A stretch of 64,000 nucleotides of DNA, from NCBI GenBank assembly GCA_019058365.1, contig JAHPZE010000020.1:1-64000 (forward strand), in the 5' to 3' direction. The stretch's first letter is position 1. Each line of letters opens with the position of its first letter. The translations under genes were made by a program, and so were the position numbers. This DNA is from Promethearchaeota archaeon. Lineage in GTDB: Archaea; Asgardarchaeota; Lokiarchaeia; Sigyniarchaeales; SOKP01. Of this stretch, positions 37,989-47,784 are shown one piece after another. The notes under the pieces were generated by a model. It had not been told where the DNA came from. It saw only the letters and a list, made by a program, of their open reading frames with translations, and did no database searches.

Positions 37989-38939
37989 ATGAAATCAAAT
38001 GAATTGCTTTTAAGTAAAGAAAAAAGAGAGTCATACATTTTAATCTATATCCTTATCATCATCTTCATCACTGCAGTCCTAGTTGCTCTTAGAATTATCT
38101 TTTCATTTTTGCAAGAAGAATCTCCTGGATTGTTTATTTTTGATTTGTTAATGAGAAATAGAGATCTAAATTTTAAAACCAATTACGATTTAATGTATAA
38201 CGGGATCATTCATTATTATGAAAATGCTCCTTTAATTAATGAAAGAGCAATATATCTCTATTTTTGGTATTTTATTTTTTACCCCTTTTACATTATCCCT
38301 CAAGAAATTTCGCTCTATCTTTGGGATCTGTTAAGAATCATTGCTACGATTTATATCGCTATTAATATCAGCAAGATAATCAAAAACAAAAGAGACCTAC
38401 TCTTTTTCTTTCTCTTTTCTTGTATTGGATATTTTGCTGACATGTATTTAAATAATACGAATTGGATAATTCAACTATTCTTATATGAATCATATATTCA
38501 ATTAGAGAAGAATAATAAGCTTTTATCAGGAATTTTTTTTACTATTTGTACGTTTAAAATAACCCTGATTATAATTCCGTTTATTTTTATTCTTATAAAG
38601 AAAATTAAAGGAAGAGATTTGATTTTTTATTTTTTACCTTTTTTAGTAATCTGTATACCTTATATAATTTTTCCAGAGTATTTTGCAATGATGGTTTCTA
38701 ATTGGTTTCAAAGTATAGAAACAACATCTGGATTCTCAATTGTAAATATATTTTTAATATTTTGGCGTGTAATTCAACCTGCGCAATTAATGTTTTTGAG
38801 TGTTATAATAGTAATTATTCTTGTAAATATCAAAAAGGAAAATGAAAAAACAAGAATTGGTTCTGTGATCTACGTATTTGTATCTTTTTTATGGGTGTTA
38901 ATTTGGTTAATTTTTTTAGGATTAGCTCTATTAATTTGA
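37989..38939 (+). CDS. GT87-like multi-pass membrane glycosyltransferase
   Basis: 316 residues with about eight membrane helices. After the first helix comes a polar stretch with acidic residues (FIFDLLMRNRDLNF), and the segment NNTNWIIQLFLYES followed by a helix ending in TFKITLIIIPFIF corresponds to the N-x-N/Q and K motifs of the GT87/DUF2029 polyprenol-phosphate-mannose-dependent glycosyltransferases. It is shorter than typical members (about 400). The link to the upstream isoprenoid-reductase gene supports a lipid-linked sugar role. Family call moderate. Confidence 0.55.
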   Translation: MKSNELLLSKEKRESYILIYILIIIFITAVLVALRIIFSFLQEESPGLFIFDLLMRNRDLNFKTNYDLMYNGIIHYYENAPLINERAIYLYFWYFIFYPFYIIPQEISLYLWDLLRIIATIYIAINISKIIKNKRDLLFFFLFSCIGYFADMYLNNTNWIIQLFLYESYIQLEKNNKLLSGIFFTICTFKITLIIIPFIFILIKKIKGRDLIFYFLPFLVICIPYIIFPEYFAMMVSNWFQSIETTSGFSIVNIFLIFWRVIQPAQLMFLSVIIVIILVNIKKENEKTRIGSVIYVFVSFLWVLIWLIFLGLALLI

Positions 38940-38941
38940 TT

Positions 38942-39355
38942 TTATAAGATTTTTTCATGATTTTGAATGATAATCAACGTAAACGAAATATAAATAAATA
39001 TCATACATGAGAAACTATATACTGGAGCAAAACAAGCAAAACCATAAAACCTAATTAAAAAAATTATATTAAAACCAATTCCAAAAAGCAAGGCTGTTAT
39101 TATTGGGACTTTCAATTTTCTATCAATTATTTTACTCCTTAAAGTAATTATTCCAGATATGAACATTATAAACGTTCTTATAGGCTCAAACAACGCTAAA
39201 AATAAATATAAAACCATTAAAACTATTTGATTTAGAGATAGTAATTGTTTTATCCATGAGATTAGAATAAGACTAATTATAAATGATATTATTGTTATTA
39301 AGACATTTAAAATAACTAATCCTACTAATAATTTATATCTCTTTCTAGTATTCAT
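38942..39355 (-). CDS. Four-helix membrane protein, unknown
   Basis: 137 residues with four membrane helices and a short basic N-terminus (NTRKRYK). It is convergent with the GT87-like gene, its stop only two bases from that gene's. No motif recognised. Confidence 0.6.
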   Translation of the reverse strand: MNTRKRYKLLVGLVILNVLITIISFIISLILISWIKQLLSLNQIVLMVLYLFLALFEPIRTFIMFISGIITLRSKIIDRKLKVPIITALLFGIGFNIIFLIRFYGFACFAPVYSFSCMIFIYISFTLIIIQNHEKIL

Positions 39356-39559
39356 TAACCTGTTTTGCTTTAATCTAATTATAATAGATATCCAGATATC
39401 TAAAACCTATATCTTTAAACTTAGAATAAATATTAATAAAATTTGGATTCAACATAAATATTTTTATATTTAATTAAATTAATAAAGATTGGTTTATCCT
39501 TAAATGAAAATAGAATTGAAATCCTTAATATTTGAAAAAAATAGTTGATGTGATTATTT

Positions 39560-40312
39560 ATGTCTGAAGATGAAGTAATTTGCAATAATTGCAGAAAGCT
39601 GACTAAAAAAAGTCATAAATACTGTATGCATTGTGGTAATTTACTAACACCATACTCACCATTCTCATCGCAAGAAACTCAAGAAAATTTGAGAGATCCT
39701 TTCGAGACCCAATCTATACCCTCAGATAAAATAGGTAAATTTCGCTTAAGAGACCTTAGTCCTGCCTATAAAGTATTAGCATTTTTTATTATCGTTGCCT
39801 TAGTTGATTTTGTAGCATCATTTATATTCATGTTTGGCTACCATTTACCATTAAATACTTATTTTATGTTGTTTGTAGGATTTTATATTTTATTTATGAT
39901 AATTGTTGGGTTAATATGGGCTGTAGCTGCAGGGTCAGATTTTACGAATGCAGCTTTGAAGGGTTGTGCCGCTCTTTTTGGTATTATCCTCCTCCTAGCA
40001 ATTATTATTATACCGATCTACGTTATATATGCTTTACCAGGTATTGTTGGTTCATTTTCTTTTTCTTCACCTGCACTTGAAGAATTAGGGCAAAAAATAA
40101 CAGATGCCATTAGCAATGCGTTAAATAATTTTATTGGATCAATATTTCGAGAAATTAGCAATAATATTAAAACTTCTTGGGAAAATGCATTTGCAGATGT
40201 CGAAGTTCCTGGTTTCGAGCCATTCTTATTTCTTGGTTTATTTATTTCACTTTCTATATTTATTATATATAAGTACCATTTAGCTATAAAAAAAAATAGG
40301 ATTAATAAATAA
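39560..40312 (+). CDS. Zinc-ribbon membrane protein
   Basis: 250 residues. The N-terminus has a zinc ribbon with C8, C11, C22 and C25 (CNNC and CMHC), then a Ser/Pro/Gln-rich linker, three membrane helices (about 70-155), an amphipathic segment (ELGQKITDAISNALNNF), and a last membrane helix near 228-246. Proteins of this layout are frequent in archaea and mostly uncharacterised. It is 71 bases before the archaeosortase-like gene, so the two may be coexpressed. Confidence 0.75.
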   Translation: MSEDEVICNNCRKLTKKSHKYCMHCGNLLTPYSPFSSQETQENLRDPFETQSIPSDKIGKFRLRDLSPAYKVLAFFIIVALVDFVASFIFMFGYHLPLNTYFMLFVGFYILFMIIVGLIWAVAAGSDFTNAALKGCAALFGIILLLAIIIIPIYVIYALPGIVGSFSFSSPALEELGQKITDAISNALNNFIGSIFREISNNIKTSWENAFADVEVPGFEPFLFLGLFISLSIFIIYKYHLAIKKNRINK

Positions 40313-40383
40313 GATTATTTTTATTTCCTTTTTTTTAAATGACAGTAATTTAAACTGAATTTCAATATGCTATATGACGAAAA

Positions 40384-41043
40384 ATGAAAGAAAACCAAAA
40401 TAAACAGTTGTACGATTCTAGACCAACACTCCAATTGAATGAAAACACATACAAATTTTCAAATCTTCAACTTATTTATTTAATTATTGGTAGTCCATTA
40501 TTGTCTATTTTCATTTATTATTTTCTAAGACTTAGTCTTAATTATTGGATATATGAACTTACATCTATACAGATATCATTTTTCCTAAATTTATTTTTTA
40601 ATCTGAATTCAAAAGTAATTATATATGCAGATCACAATATATTTCCTACAATTTATATACCTAACCACCCTTTTGAGGGAAGCTATGCTATTACTACAAA
40701 TTGTATCGCAGCTCATATTTTTAGCTTTATGATTGGAATCATTATGTTTATACCATCATCAAAAGAGTCTTATAGTAAAAAGAGTTTTATGTGGAGAAAA
40801 ATAAAAACATTAACAGTTTCAGTTGTGGGTATTTATCTATTAAACATCTTTCGAATTGTATTTCTGCTATTTTTTAATTTTAAAGGAATACCGTTTGAAT
40901 TCATCCATGAATCCTTATTTTTCTTATCTGCTGTAATCGGAGCTTTATTTGTTGTTATCGTTCTTAAAAATTGGTTACCGGAATTGTTTATATCAATCTA
41001 TTACATATTTTGCTTAATTTCTCAAAAAAGAACAAATGAATAA
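40384..41043 (+). CDS. Exosortase/archaeosortase family protein
   Basis: 219 residues, polytopic. It shows the family's three essential positions in order: C107 in TNCIAAHIF, R157 in LLNIFRIVF, and H175 in EFIHESLFF, each beside a membrane helix, with the usual spacing (50 and 18 residues). Archaeosortases cleave a C-terminal sorting signal and attach the protein to a lipid. No substrate with a recognisable sorting tail was seen in the window. The N-terminal 25 residues are a soluble extension. The next-door zinc-ribbon membrane protein is a possible partner. Confidence 0.8.
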   Translation: MKENQNKQLYDSRPTLQLNENTYKFSNLQLIYLIIGSPLLSIFIYYFLRLSLNYWIYELTSIQISFFLNLFFNLNSKVIIYADHNIFPTIYIPNHPFEGSYAITTNCIAAHIFSFMIGIIMFIPSSKESYSKKSFMWRKIKTLTVSVVGIYLLNIFRIVFLLFFNFKGIPFEFIHESLFFLSAVIGALFVVIVLKNWLPELFISIYYIFCLISQKRTNE

Positions 41044-41208
41044 TATGATTCCATATCAACAATTTTGAAGACTCTTATATACTTTCATAATGTATAAACT
41101 TCAAAAAATTAGTTATAATTTGTTTATTTTTAAAAAAATAGAATCCCCATTTTAACCCTTTTCACCGTACTTCCAGCCTGGTTTTATTTATTTTTCAAAA
41201 ACGTAACC

Positions 41209-41216
41209 TTTAAATA
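41209..41216 (+). promoter_or_regulatory. TATA box of chaperone operon
   Basis: TTTAAATA preceded by AACC, matching the archaeal TATA consensus. Transcription would start near 41239-41242, about 75 bases before the grpE ATG and at the left edge of the dyad described next. Confidence 0.5.
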
Positions 41217-41241
41217 GGCAAATTAATATTGTTATATTAAA

Positions 41242-41279
41242 GTATGTAAAGTTTCCATTGACAACGAAACATTACATAC
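41242..41279 (+). promoter_or_regulatory. Large dyad at grpE transcription start
   Basis: Inverted repeat: left arm GTATGTAAAGTTTC (41242-41255), 10-base spacer, right arm GAAACATTACATAC (41266-41279); 13 of 14 positions pair, with a single A:A mismatch. It begins at the predicted start site, so it could be a repressor operator (CIRCE-like geometry but not CIRCE sequence) or a stem-loop in the 5' untranslated RNA. A second perfect palindrome, GGTTTAAACC (41292-41301), lies between it and the ATG. Confidence 0.75.
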
Positions 41280-41316
41280 GGGGAAAAAAGGGGTTTAAAC
41301 CTCAAAAAATAAAAAA

Positions 41317-42045
41317 ATGATGTATATGTTTGAAAATGAAATGGGAGATGTGAGATCTATGGCATTTGAAGAATATTTTGATAGATTTATGAAAAACCGT
41401 GATATTTCAGGTAGTGGATCGAATCAGATTTCGATTACACGAAGCAATTATAAGGCTCTTAAAGCGAAAGCAGAAAAATATGAAGCGTTAGTGGAAGAAC
41501 ATAAAAAGATTAAAACTCAAAACGACCGTTTACTAAAAGAACTTGATGATATGAAAGATGATGGTCGTAAATTTAAGGAATTAGTGGAAGAAAAGGAAAA
41601 GTATTTGAATTCACTTTTACGAGTACGCGCTGATTTTGAAAACTATAAGAAGCGTTCAGAACAAGAGAACAATAGATATAAGTCATATGTTATGGATGCA
41701 ATGTTAAAGAAGTTAATTGATCATTATGATGATTTAGTGCGAGCTTTGAACTTGCTTAACACGCTTGAAAACATGGATGGCATTAAGAATGGATTTGAAC
41801 TGATAATTAAGAATTTTGAAAAGCTATTAGCGGAGGAGGGAGTGAAACCGATGAATTCTGAAGGTGAGAAATTTGATCCATATAAGCATGAAGCTATAAT
41901 AATTGAAGAAGGTAGAGATGATCTCCCAGAAAATACGATATTAGAAGAAATAACTAAAGGTTATTATATAAAAGAAAAGATTTTAAGACCTGCAAAGGTC
42001 AAAATCTCAAAAAAATCAAAATTAAAAAATTTAAATGAAAATTAA
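41317..42045 (+). CDS. grpE: Nucleotide exchange factor GrpE
   Basis: 242 residues. N-terminal charged extension (1-45), long coiled coil (about 50-105), then the GrpE core: LLRVRADFENYKKR, DDLVRALNLL, GFELIIKNFEKLLAEEGV and the C-terminal beta domain with DPYKHEAI and GYYIKEKILRPAKV. It releases ADP from DnaK. First gene of the grpE-dnaK-dnaJ-clpB set and controlled by the promoter and dyad just upstream. An alternative Met at codon 2 (ATGATG) makes little difference. Confidence 0.95.
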   Translation: MMYMFENEMGDVRSMAFEEYFDRFMKNRDISGSGSNQISITRSNYKALKAKAEKYEALVEEHKKIKTQNDRLLKELDDMKDDGRKFKELVEEKEKYLNSLLRVRADFENYKKRSEQENNRYKSYVMDAMLKKLIDHYDDLVRALNLLNTLENMDGIKNGFELIIKNFEKLLAEEGVKPMNSEGEKFDPYKHEAIIIEEGRDDLPENTILEEITKGYYIKEKILRPAKVKISKKSKLKNLNEN

Positions 42046-42087
42046 AAAAAAAAAATGCAAATAAATATAAAAATGGAGTGATGAAAA

Positions 42088-44001
42088 ATGGGAAAAATAA
42101 TAGGAATTGATTTAGGAACGTCAAATTCAGCAGCAGCGGTATTAATTGGTGGTAAACCAACGATTATTCCAAGTGCTGAGGGTTTAACCTTGGGTGGAAA
42201 GGCATTTCCCTCTGTAGTTGCTTTTACGAAGGATGGCCAGAGATTAGTAGGAGAACCTGCTAGAAGACAAGCAATCTCAAATCCAGATCGTACAATTACA
42301 GCCATTAAAAGGAAGATGGGTACCTCTTACAAGGTAACAATTGATGGTAAAGATTATTCACCTCAAGAAATTTCCGCAATGATTCTGAGGAAAATTAAAG
42401 AAGATGCCAGTGCTTATTTAGGGGAAGAAGTAAATGATGTAATTATTACTGTACCAGCATATTTTAACGATAATCAAAGACAAGCTACCAAAGACGCGGG
42501 AAAGATTGCAGGATTGAATGTGAAGCGTTTAATTAACGAACCGACTGCCGCAGCAGTAGCTTATGGATTAGATAAGAAAAATGCAAGGTTAAAAATCGCG
42601 GTACTGGATCTTGGTGGTGGTACTTTTGATGTCACAATAATGGAGATGGACAATCAAGTTTTTGAAGTGATTTCTACAGCAGGGGATACTCAGTTAGGAG
42701 GTACAGATATGGATAAAATTCTTGTTGATTATATAGTTTCTGAGTTTCAGAAAGATCAAGGTGTAGATTTAAGAGGAGATTCTATGGCAATTCAACGAGT
42801 TAGAGAAGCAGCAGAAAAAGCTAAAATTGAATTATCTACATCGATTACAACTGATATTAATTTACCTTATATTACCGCAACTAAAGAAGGTCCAAAGCAT
42901 CTTAATATGTCTCTGACAAGGGCCAAATTGGAGCAACTCATTGAACCCGTATTAAAGAGATTAGATATTTCAATCTTAAAAGCTTTACAAGACGCTGGAA
43001 TGGCAAGAGGAGAAATTGATAAGATTATTTTAGTTGGTGGACCAACAAGAATGCCCGTTATACAGAAGAAATTCGAAGATTTACTAGGTAAAACTCCAGA
43101 GCGTAGTATCGATCCGATGGAATGTGTTGCAATGGGTGCTTCAGTTCAAGGTGGAGTATTAACTGGTGAGGTTGAGGATTTATTATTACTCGATGTGACA
43201 CCTTTATCATTAGGTGTTGAGACTTTAGGTGGAGTTTTTACGAAATTAATTGAAAGAAATACCACAATTCCTACAAAAAAGGCTGAAACATTCTCAACTG
43301 CATCTGATAATCAACCTGCGGTAGAAATTCATGTGCTACAAGGTGAAAGACCAAGAGCAGTAGATAACATAACATTAGGAAGATTTCATTTGAATGGTAT
43401 TCCACCAGCTCCAAGGGGTATGCCACAGATCGAAGTAACATTTGATATTGATCAGAATGGAATTCTTAATGTGTCCGCGAAAGATAAAGGCACTGGAAAA
43501 AGTCAGTCCATAACAATTACTGCCTCTACTAAGATGTCTGATGATGATATTGAGCAAAAAATTCGAGAAGCAGAGCGAAATGCCGAAGAAGATAGAAAAT
43601 TCCAAGAATTAACTGAAGCAAAAAACCATGGAGAATCATTAATATACCAAACTGAAAAACTAATGAAAGAAAATGAAGCTGTTATTGGAGATTTAAAATC
43701 AACAATACTTAACAAGATCTCTGATTTAAGAAGTGCAATGGAATCTGAGGACGTAAGTCGAATTAAAAATGCTACAGAAGCTTTACAGAATTCATTACAT
43801 GAAGTTTCATCTCGAATATATGGACAACAGCAAGGTCCCAATCAAGGGGCTTATCAAGGTGCACCACCTGGAGGTATGGGAGGTGTCCCACCAGGTGCAA
43901 CATATGGATCTCAAGGAAAGACTCAAGATGAAATCGAAGAAGAGCAATTCAGAAGAGCAACGGGCCAAGATGACAATGTAGTAGATGCTGAGTATGACTA
44001 A
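42088..44001 (+). CDS. dnaK: Chaperone DnaK (Hsp70)
   Basis: 637 residues. ATPase signatures [25 protein letters not shown] and [11 protein letters not shown]; substrate-binding domain with [13 protein letters not shown]; and a Gly/Gln-rich flexible tail ending in [10 protein letters not shown] and an acidic VDAEYD. Actin-like fold typical of bacterial DnaK, here in an archaeon. A GGAGTGATG precedes the ATG, 42 bases after grpE. Works with the flanking GrpE and DnaJ in ATP-driven protein folding. Confidence 0.97.
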   Translation: MGKIIGIDLGTSNSAAAVLIGGKPTIIPSAEGLTLGGKAFPSVVAFTKDGQRLVGEPARRQAISNPDRTITAIKRKMGTSYKVTIDGKDYSPQEISAMILRKIKEDASAYLGEEVNDVIITVPAYFNDNQRQATKDAGKIAGLNVKRLINEPTAAAVAYGLDKKNARLKIAVLDLGGGTFDVTIMEMDNQVFEVISTAGDTQLGGTDMDKILVDYIVSEFQKDQGVDLRGDSMAIQRVREAAEKAKIELSTSITTDINLPYITATKEGPKHLNMSLTRAKLEQLIEPVLKRLDISILKALQDAGMARGEIDKIILVGGPTRMPVIQKKFEDLLGKTPERSIDPMECVAMGASVQGGVLTGEVEDLLLLDVTPLSLGVETLGGVFTKLIERNTTIPTKKAETFSTASDNQPAVEIHVLQGERPRAVDNITLGRFHLNGIPPAPRGMPQIEVTFDIDQNGILNVSAKDKGTGKSQSITITASTKMSDDDIEQKIREAERNAEEDRKFQELTEAKNHGESLIYQTEKLMKENEAVIGDLKSTILNKISDLRSAMESEDVSRIKNATEALQNSLHEVSSRIYGQQQGPNQGAYQGAPPGGMGGVPPGATYGSQGKTQDEIEEEQFRRATGQDDNVVDAEYD

Positions 44002-44006
44002 TTTAG

Positions 44007-44030
44007 TTTTTTTTTTTATTTTTTTATTTT
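44007..44030 (+). terminator. T-rich terminator after dnaK
   Basis: Three consecutive T-runs (11, about 7 and 5 bases) starting six bases after the dnaK stop. Typical archaeal T-tract terminator; dnaJ and clpB may therefore be on a separate or read-through transcript. Confidence 0.5.
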
Positions 44031-44086
44031 TACAAATTCATATTTATAAAATTATTATTCATGTATATAAGAAGAGGTTGTAGAAT

Positions 44087-45097
44087 ATGGCAAAAGATTA
44101 TTATAAATTATTAGAATTAGATAAAGGTGCTTCAAAAGAAGAAATTAAAAGAGCATTTCGTAAAATGGCTCGTAAATATCATCCTGATGTTAATCCAGAT
44201 GAACCAAAGTCAGGAGAGAAATTTAAGGAGATCAACGAGGCCTATACAATTTTAAGTGATGATAAAAAAAGGGATATGTATGATAAATTTGGTGTTGTAG
44301 AAGGTGATACTTCTACATATCAGAATTGGGGTGGACCTCCCGGAAGTGATAGAGTTCATCAAAGTCCAGACGGTACAACCTATTATTATTCTACATCGGG
44401 TTCACCTGGAGGATTTGATTTTAGTGAAATTTTCGGAAATCACAATAATTCAGGGAGTAGGAGTGGTGGATTCGATTTTTTTAATGATCTAGGTGACATT
44501 TTTGATGTTTTTAATAGAAGGGGTCAGGGGAGTACAAGAGCAAGATCTTCAAATTATAATAATACTCCAAGAGAAGGAGATGACTTGAGATACGATATGG
44601 AAATAGATTTTATGGATGCTTTTAATGGAGGAAAGAAGAAGGTTCAATACAATGATCCTACTACTGGTCAAATGCAATCGTTAAATGTAAACATTCCAAG
44701 AGGTATTAAAGATGATCAAAAATTACGTCTAAAAGGAAAAGGTATGCAGGGAGAAAATGGTGGTTCTCCAGGGGATCTCTATATTGCTATACATATTAGA
44801 AATCATCCAAAATTCGAAAGAAAGGGGGATGATATTTATGTTGAACAAGAAGTTCCCTTTACTACAGCTGCACTTGGAGGAAAAATTCAAGTTTTAGGAG
44901 TAGAAAATACTTTAAATGTAACAGTACCTCCAGGTACTTCAGATAGATCGATTTTAAGATTAAAAAGTCAAGGATTTTATAAAACGGGTTCAGAAGAAAG
45001 AGGAAGTGAATTAGTTAAAATAAGTATAAAAGTCCCTACAAAATTAAATAAATCTCAAAAAGAATTATTGAAAAAATTAAAAGAAGCTGGATTATAG
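44087..45097 (+). CDS. dnaJ: Chaperone DnaJ, type II (no zinc finger)
   Basis: 336 residues. J domain (1-68) with the HPD triad in KYHPDVNPDE, Gly/Phe-rich linker (about 85-160), then two beta-barrel C-terminal domains and KELLKKLKEAGL. The four CxxCxGxG zinc repeats of type I DnaJ are absent, so this is a CbpA-like type II co-chaperone. It stimulates the DnaK ATPase. A GAGGTTG lies before the ATG; the clpB gene begins 15 bases after its stop. Confidence 0.93.
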   Translation: MAKDYYKLLELDKGASKEEIKRAFRKMARKYHPDVNPDEPKSGEKFKEINEAYTILSDDKKRDMYDKFGVVEGDTSTYQNWGGPPGSDRVHQSPDGTTYYYSTSGSPGGFDFSEIFGNHNNSGSRSGGFDFFNDLGDIFDVFNRRGQGSTRARSSNYNNTPREGDDLRYDMEIDFMDAFNGGKKKVQYNDPTTGQMQSLNVNIPRGIKDDQKLRLKGKGMQGENGGSPGDLYIAIHIRNHPKFERKGDDIYVEQEVPFTTAALGGKIQVLGVENTLNVTVPPGTSDRSILRLKSQGFYKTGSEERGSELVKISIKVPTKLNKSQKELLKKLKEAGL

Positions 45098-45112
45098 GAG
45101 TGATTACATAAA

Positions 45113-47725
45113 ATGATGAAATTTGATAAATTTACCATTAAAGTTCAAGAAGCCTTAATGGCTGCAAGATCTCTAGCTCAAGAACGAGATCATCAACAAA
45201 TAGAGCCAGTTCATTTATTAGTCGCTTTAATAGACCAACAGGAAGGAATTACGACACCATTATTACAGAAATTAGGAATAAATATAAAAAGTTTATTGAG
45301 TGATTTATATAATGAGATGGGGAGGATTCCAAAGGTAACTGGTGCAGGAGTAATTGATGTAGTATTATCACGTGAATCAGGAACATTATTTGATGTCGCT
45401 TGGAAAGAAGCTGATATTTTAAGAGATCAATACTTAAGTACTGAACATATATTATTAGCTATGAGTACTAAAGATTCATTATCTATATTTCCAATTTTGA
45501 ATAAATCTGGAATAACTAAAGATAGGATTCTACAAGCATTAAAAACAATTAGAGGTCATCAAACAGTTACAGATCAAGATCCGGAAGGGAAATATCAAGC
45601 AATTGAAAAATATAGTCGAAATTTAACGGATTTAGCAAGAAGAGGTAAGTTAGATCCTGTCATAGGGAGAGATGATGAAATTAGAAGAGTAATGCACATT
45701 TTATCACGAAGAACAAAAAATAATCCTGTTTTAATTGGAGAAGCTGGAGTAGGTAAAACAGCTATAGTAGAAGGTTTAGCGCAAAGGATAGCTACTGGAG
45801 ATGTTCCAGAATCTTTGAAAGAAAAGGACATTTTAGCAATGGATCTGGCAGCAATGGTTGCAGGTGCTAAATATCGAGGTGAATTTGAGGACCGGCTTAA
45901 AGCTTTTATAAAGGAAATTGAAAAAGGTTCAGGAAAATTTATCCTATTTATTGATGAGCTACATACTTTAGTCGGTGCAGGTGCTGCACAAGGAGCAATT
46001 GATGCTTCTAATATGTTAAAACCTGCATTAGCGCGGGGTGAATTAAGAGCTGTGGGAGCAACCACTCTAGATGAATATAGGAAATATATTGAGAAAGATG
46101 CTGCATTAACAAGAAGATTCCAAACAGTCTATGTTGATGAGCCTACATTAGAGGATTCAATAGCAATTCTTAGAGGGTTAAAAGAAAAATACGAGCTTCA
46201 CCATGGAGTAAGAATTACAGATTCTGCTATAATTGCAGCAGTTACGTTATCACATAGATACATTTCTGATCGGTTCTTACCTGATAAAGCTATTGATTTA
46301 ATGGATGAAGCTGCTTCGAGATTAAGAATTGAAATCGATTCAATGCCAATTGAGATTGATGAGATTGAACGAAGAATTATTCAATTAGAGATTCAAAAGG
46401 AAGCCCTTAAAAAAGAGGATGATAAATCAAGTAGAGAGCATATGAAGAAACTTGAGGAGGAATTACAGAATCTCAGAGAAGAAAATAATAAATTAAAACT
46501 TCAATGGAACAATGAAAAAAACCTAATTGTAAAAATTAATCAGATAAAGAGAAAAATGGAAGAAACTAAAATTGAAGCCGAGAAAGCTGAAAAACGTGGA
46601 GATCTTGGAAAAGCTGCTGAATTATCGTATGGGGTACTTAATGATTTGAAAAAAAAGTTAGAAAAATTTAATAACGAACTTGGAGAAGTTCAGAAAAATA
46701 AAATCATGCTAAAACAAGAAGTAGATGATGAAGATATTGCTAAAATAATTTCACAATGGACTGGGATACCAGTGTCCAGAATGTTAGAAGGTGAAAGGGA
46801 GAAATTATTAAAGATGGAGCAACGATTAAAAGAAAGAATTATCGGACAAGATGAGGCATTAAACAAAATATCTAATGCAATTAGAAGAGCAAGAGCAGGA
46901 ATACAAGATCCGAATAGACCCATTGGATCCTTTATCTTCATGGGTCCAACAGGTGTAGGAAAAACAGAAACTGCAAAAGCTTTAGCAGAGTTTCTTTTTG
47001 ATGATGAAAATGCTATGGTAAGAATTGATATGTCAGAATTTATGGAAAAGCATAGCGTAGCAAGGTTAATAGGCGCTCCTCCAGGTTATGTTGGTTATGA
47101 TGAAGGAGGATATTTGACGGAAGCAGTTAGAAGAAAGCCTTATTCCGTTATTTTATTTGATGAGATCGAAAAAGCTCACCTTGAAGTTTTCAATATTCTC
47201 TTACAAATTTTGGATGATGGAAGATTAACTGATGGTCATGGTCGCACCGTTGACTTTAAAAATACAATTATTATTATGACTAGTAATGTCGGAAGTCAAT
47301 ACATTCTTGATTCTCGAAATGAAGATTCTAATAAAAATAGAGAAATTATTTTGAAAACTCTTAAAAATTATTTCAAACCTGAATTTCTTAATCGGATTGA
47401 TGAATTTATTATTTTTGATTTCTTAAATGAAAATCAATTAAAAGAAATTATTGATATTCAAATTAGAAATTTAAATAAAATTTTAACTTCTCATAAAATC
47501 CAAATAATACTTACAGAAACTGCAAAAAAATTCTTAAGTAAGAAAGGTTTTGACCCAGATTATGGTGCAAGACCCTTGAAACGTACTATCCAAAATTATA
47601 TACAAAATCCTTTATCTTTAAAATTATTAGAAGGAGAATTTGTTGAAGGCGACATCATTAAAATTGATGCAAATAAGACTGAGTCATTAGTATTTGAAAA
47701 AATTGGAATAATGGAGGGAACTTAA
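45113..47725 (+). CDS. clpB: ClpB disaggregase (Hsp100)
   Basis: 870 residues. Clp N-domain repeats (1-150), NBD1 with Walker A GEAGVGKT (209-216) and [15 protein letters not shown], a coiled-coil middle domain (about 410-545), NBD2 with [14 protein letters not shown] from residue 611 and [10 protein letters not shown], and a C-terminal D2-small domain ending in [14 protein letters not shown]. The middle domain marks it as ClpB rather than ClpA/C. It rescues aggregated proteins together with DnaK/DnaJ. ClpB is uncommon in archaea, so this cluster may be of bacterial origin. A second Met at codon 2 is an equally good start. Confidence 0.95.
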   Translation: MMKFDKFTIKVQEALMAARSLAQERDHQQIEPVHLLVALIDQQEGITTPLLQKLGINIKSLLSDLYNEMGRIPKVTGAGVIDVVLSRESGTLFDVAWKEADILRDQYLSTEHILLAMSTKDSLSIFPILNKSGITKDRILQALKTIRGHQTVTDQDPEGKYQAIEKYSRNLTDLARRGKLDPVIGRDDEIRRVMHILSRRTKNNPVLIGEAGVGKTAIVEGLAQRIATGDVPESLKEKDILAMDLAAMVAGAKYRGEFEDRLKAFIKEIEKGSGKFILFIDELHTLVGAGAAQGAIDASNMLKPALARGELRAVGATTLDEYRKYIEKDAALTRRFQTVYVDEPTLEDSIAILRGLKEKYELHHGVRITDSAIIAAVTLSHRYISDRFLPDKAIDLMDEAASRLRIEIDSMPIEIDEIERRIIQLEIQKEALKKEDDKSSREHMKKLEEELQNLREENNKLKLQWNNEKNLIVKINQIKRKMEETKIEAEKAEKRGDLGKAAELSYGVLNDLKKKLEKFNNELGEVQKNKIMLKQEVDDEDIAKIISQWTGIPVSRMLEGEREKLLKMEQRLKERIIGQDEALNKISNAIRRARAGIQDPNRPIGSFIFMGPTGVGKTETAKALAEFLFDDENAMVRIDMSEFMEKHSVARLIGAPPGYVGYDEGGYLTEAVRRKPYSVILFDEIEKAHLEVFNILLQILDDGRLTDGHGRTVDFKNTIIIMTSNVGSQYILDSRNEDSNKNREIILKTLKNYFKPEFLNRIDEFIIFDFLNENQLKEIIDIQIRNLNKILTSHKIQIILTETAKKFLSKKGFDPDYGARPLKRTIQNYIQNPLSLKLLEGEFVEGDIIKIDANKTESLVFEKIGIMEGT

Positions 47726-47784
47726 TAATTGGTCTACAATTGTTTTATAATTTTAATTAAAATTAGTATATTGAGGTTATTAAA

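Noticed and set aside
41242..41279. CIRCE element of bacterial HrcA
   Set aside because: The geometry is similar but the arms do not match the CIRCE sequence, and no hrcA gene is seen.
42042..42305. Leftward frame opposite the dnaK start
   Set aside because: Shadow of the conserved dnaK 5' end with no independent start signal.
45595..46065. Long antisense frame within clpB (156 codons)
   Set aside because: It mirrors a strongly conserved gene and has no family features; a shadow of the clpB codon pattern.
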